A DNA stretch of 5,200 nt from NCBI GenBank assembly GCA_026418215.1, contig JAOABT010000060.1, positions 1 through 5,200 on the forward strand. Reading direction: 5' to 3'. Source of the stretch: Clostridia bacterium. Lineage in GTDB: Bacteria; Bacillota; Clostridia; DSM-8532. The position numbers and the translations under genes were made by a program. Shown in pieces: positions 5,180 to 5,200 of this stretch (within the stretch, counting starts at the first letter, position 1; every line of letters begins with the position of its first letter). The notes beneath the pieces are model-generated. The model was not told the origin of the DNA and searched no databases. It worked only from the letters and a program-made list of their open reading frames with translations.

Positions 5180-5200
5180 CTGTCTCTTATACACATCTGA
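5180..5200. other. Nextera/Tn5 mosaic-end adapter, not genomic
   Basis: Bases 5180-5198 are CTGTCTCTTATACACATCT, the exact 19-base Tn5 mosaic end used in Nextera libraries. The following GA matches the first bases of the read-1-side adapter. Read on the minus strand in the local frame it yields MCIRDR, a peptide start well known from adapter-contaminated database entries. The adjoining open reading frame therefore has no true 5' end in this window. Confidence 0.97.

Overview
The window is a contig end from a low-to-mid GC Gram-positive bacterium, most likely a member of the Clostridia. Three things point there: the clostridial style of ribosomal protein S12 (a short insert after STAPAL, then [24 protein letters not shown]), strong AGGAGG Shine-Dalgarno sites, and LPXTG cell-wall sorting signals. 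I cannot name a genus. Every gene I can support lies on the minus strand, so transcription runs from high to low coordinates.

Right part (about 2048-5179): two adjacent genes for sortase-anchored surface proteins. The upstream one (4663-5179) is cut by the contig end and keeps only a divergent InlB B-repeat-type domain and an LPKTG anchor. Its own terminator follows (4594-4632), then a candidate promoter (4544-4573). Next comes a complete 789-residue protein (2140-4509) with a signal peptide, an N-terminal domain, four tandem Cna-B/SpaA-like domains, a Pro/Ser/Thr-rich stalk and an LPKTG anchor. It ends at a strong rho-independent terminator (2048-2086). The two proteins have nearly the same C-terminal anchoring module. 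No sortase gene is visible here.

Left part (1-1812): the translation-machinery 'str' cluster in standard Firmicute order, rplGB (L7Ae-family), rpsL (S12), rpsG (S7) and fusA (EF-G, cut by the window edge). A near-consensus extended -10 promoter precedes rplGB (1783-1812). The 51-base rplGB-rpsL gap holds a perfect hairpin and a TATAAT hexamer. The 221-base rpsL-rpsG gap is unusually long and rich in inverted repeats, a candidate for feedback control by S7.

In many Firmicutes rpoB-rpoC lies directly upstream of rplGB. Here the surface-protein genes take that place, separated by about 235 bases of non-coding DNA with no assignable function. This is either a real rearrangement or insertion, or an assembly join.

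The last 21 bases are not genomic: they match the Tn5 mosaic end plus the first two bases of the Nextera read-1-side adapter. The apparent start of the right-hand gene (MCIRDR...) is therefore an artefact. I found no clearly new biological system; the best leads are the structured intercistronic RNA, the displaced gene order and the architecture of the surface protein.
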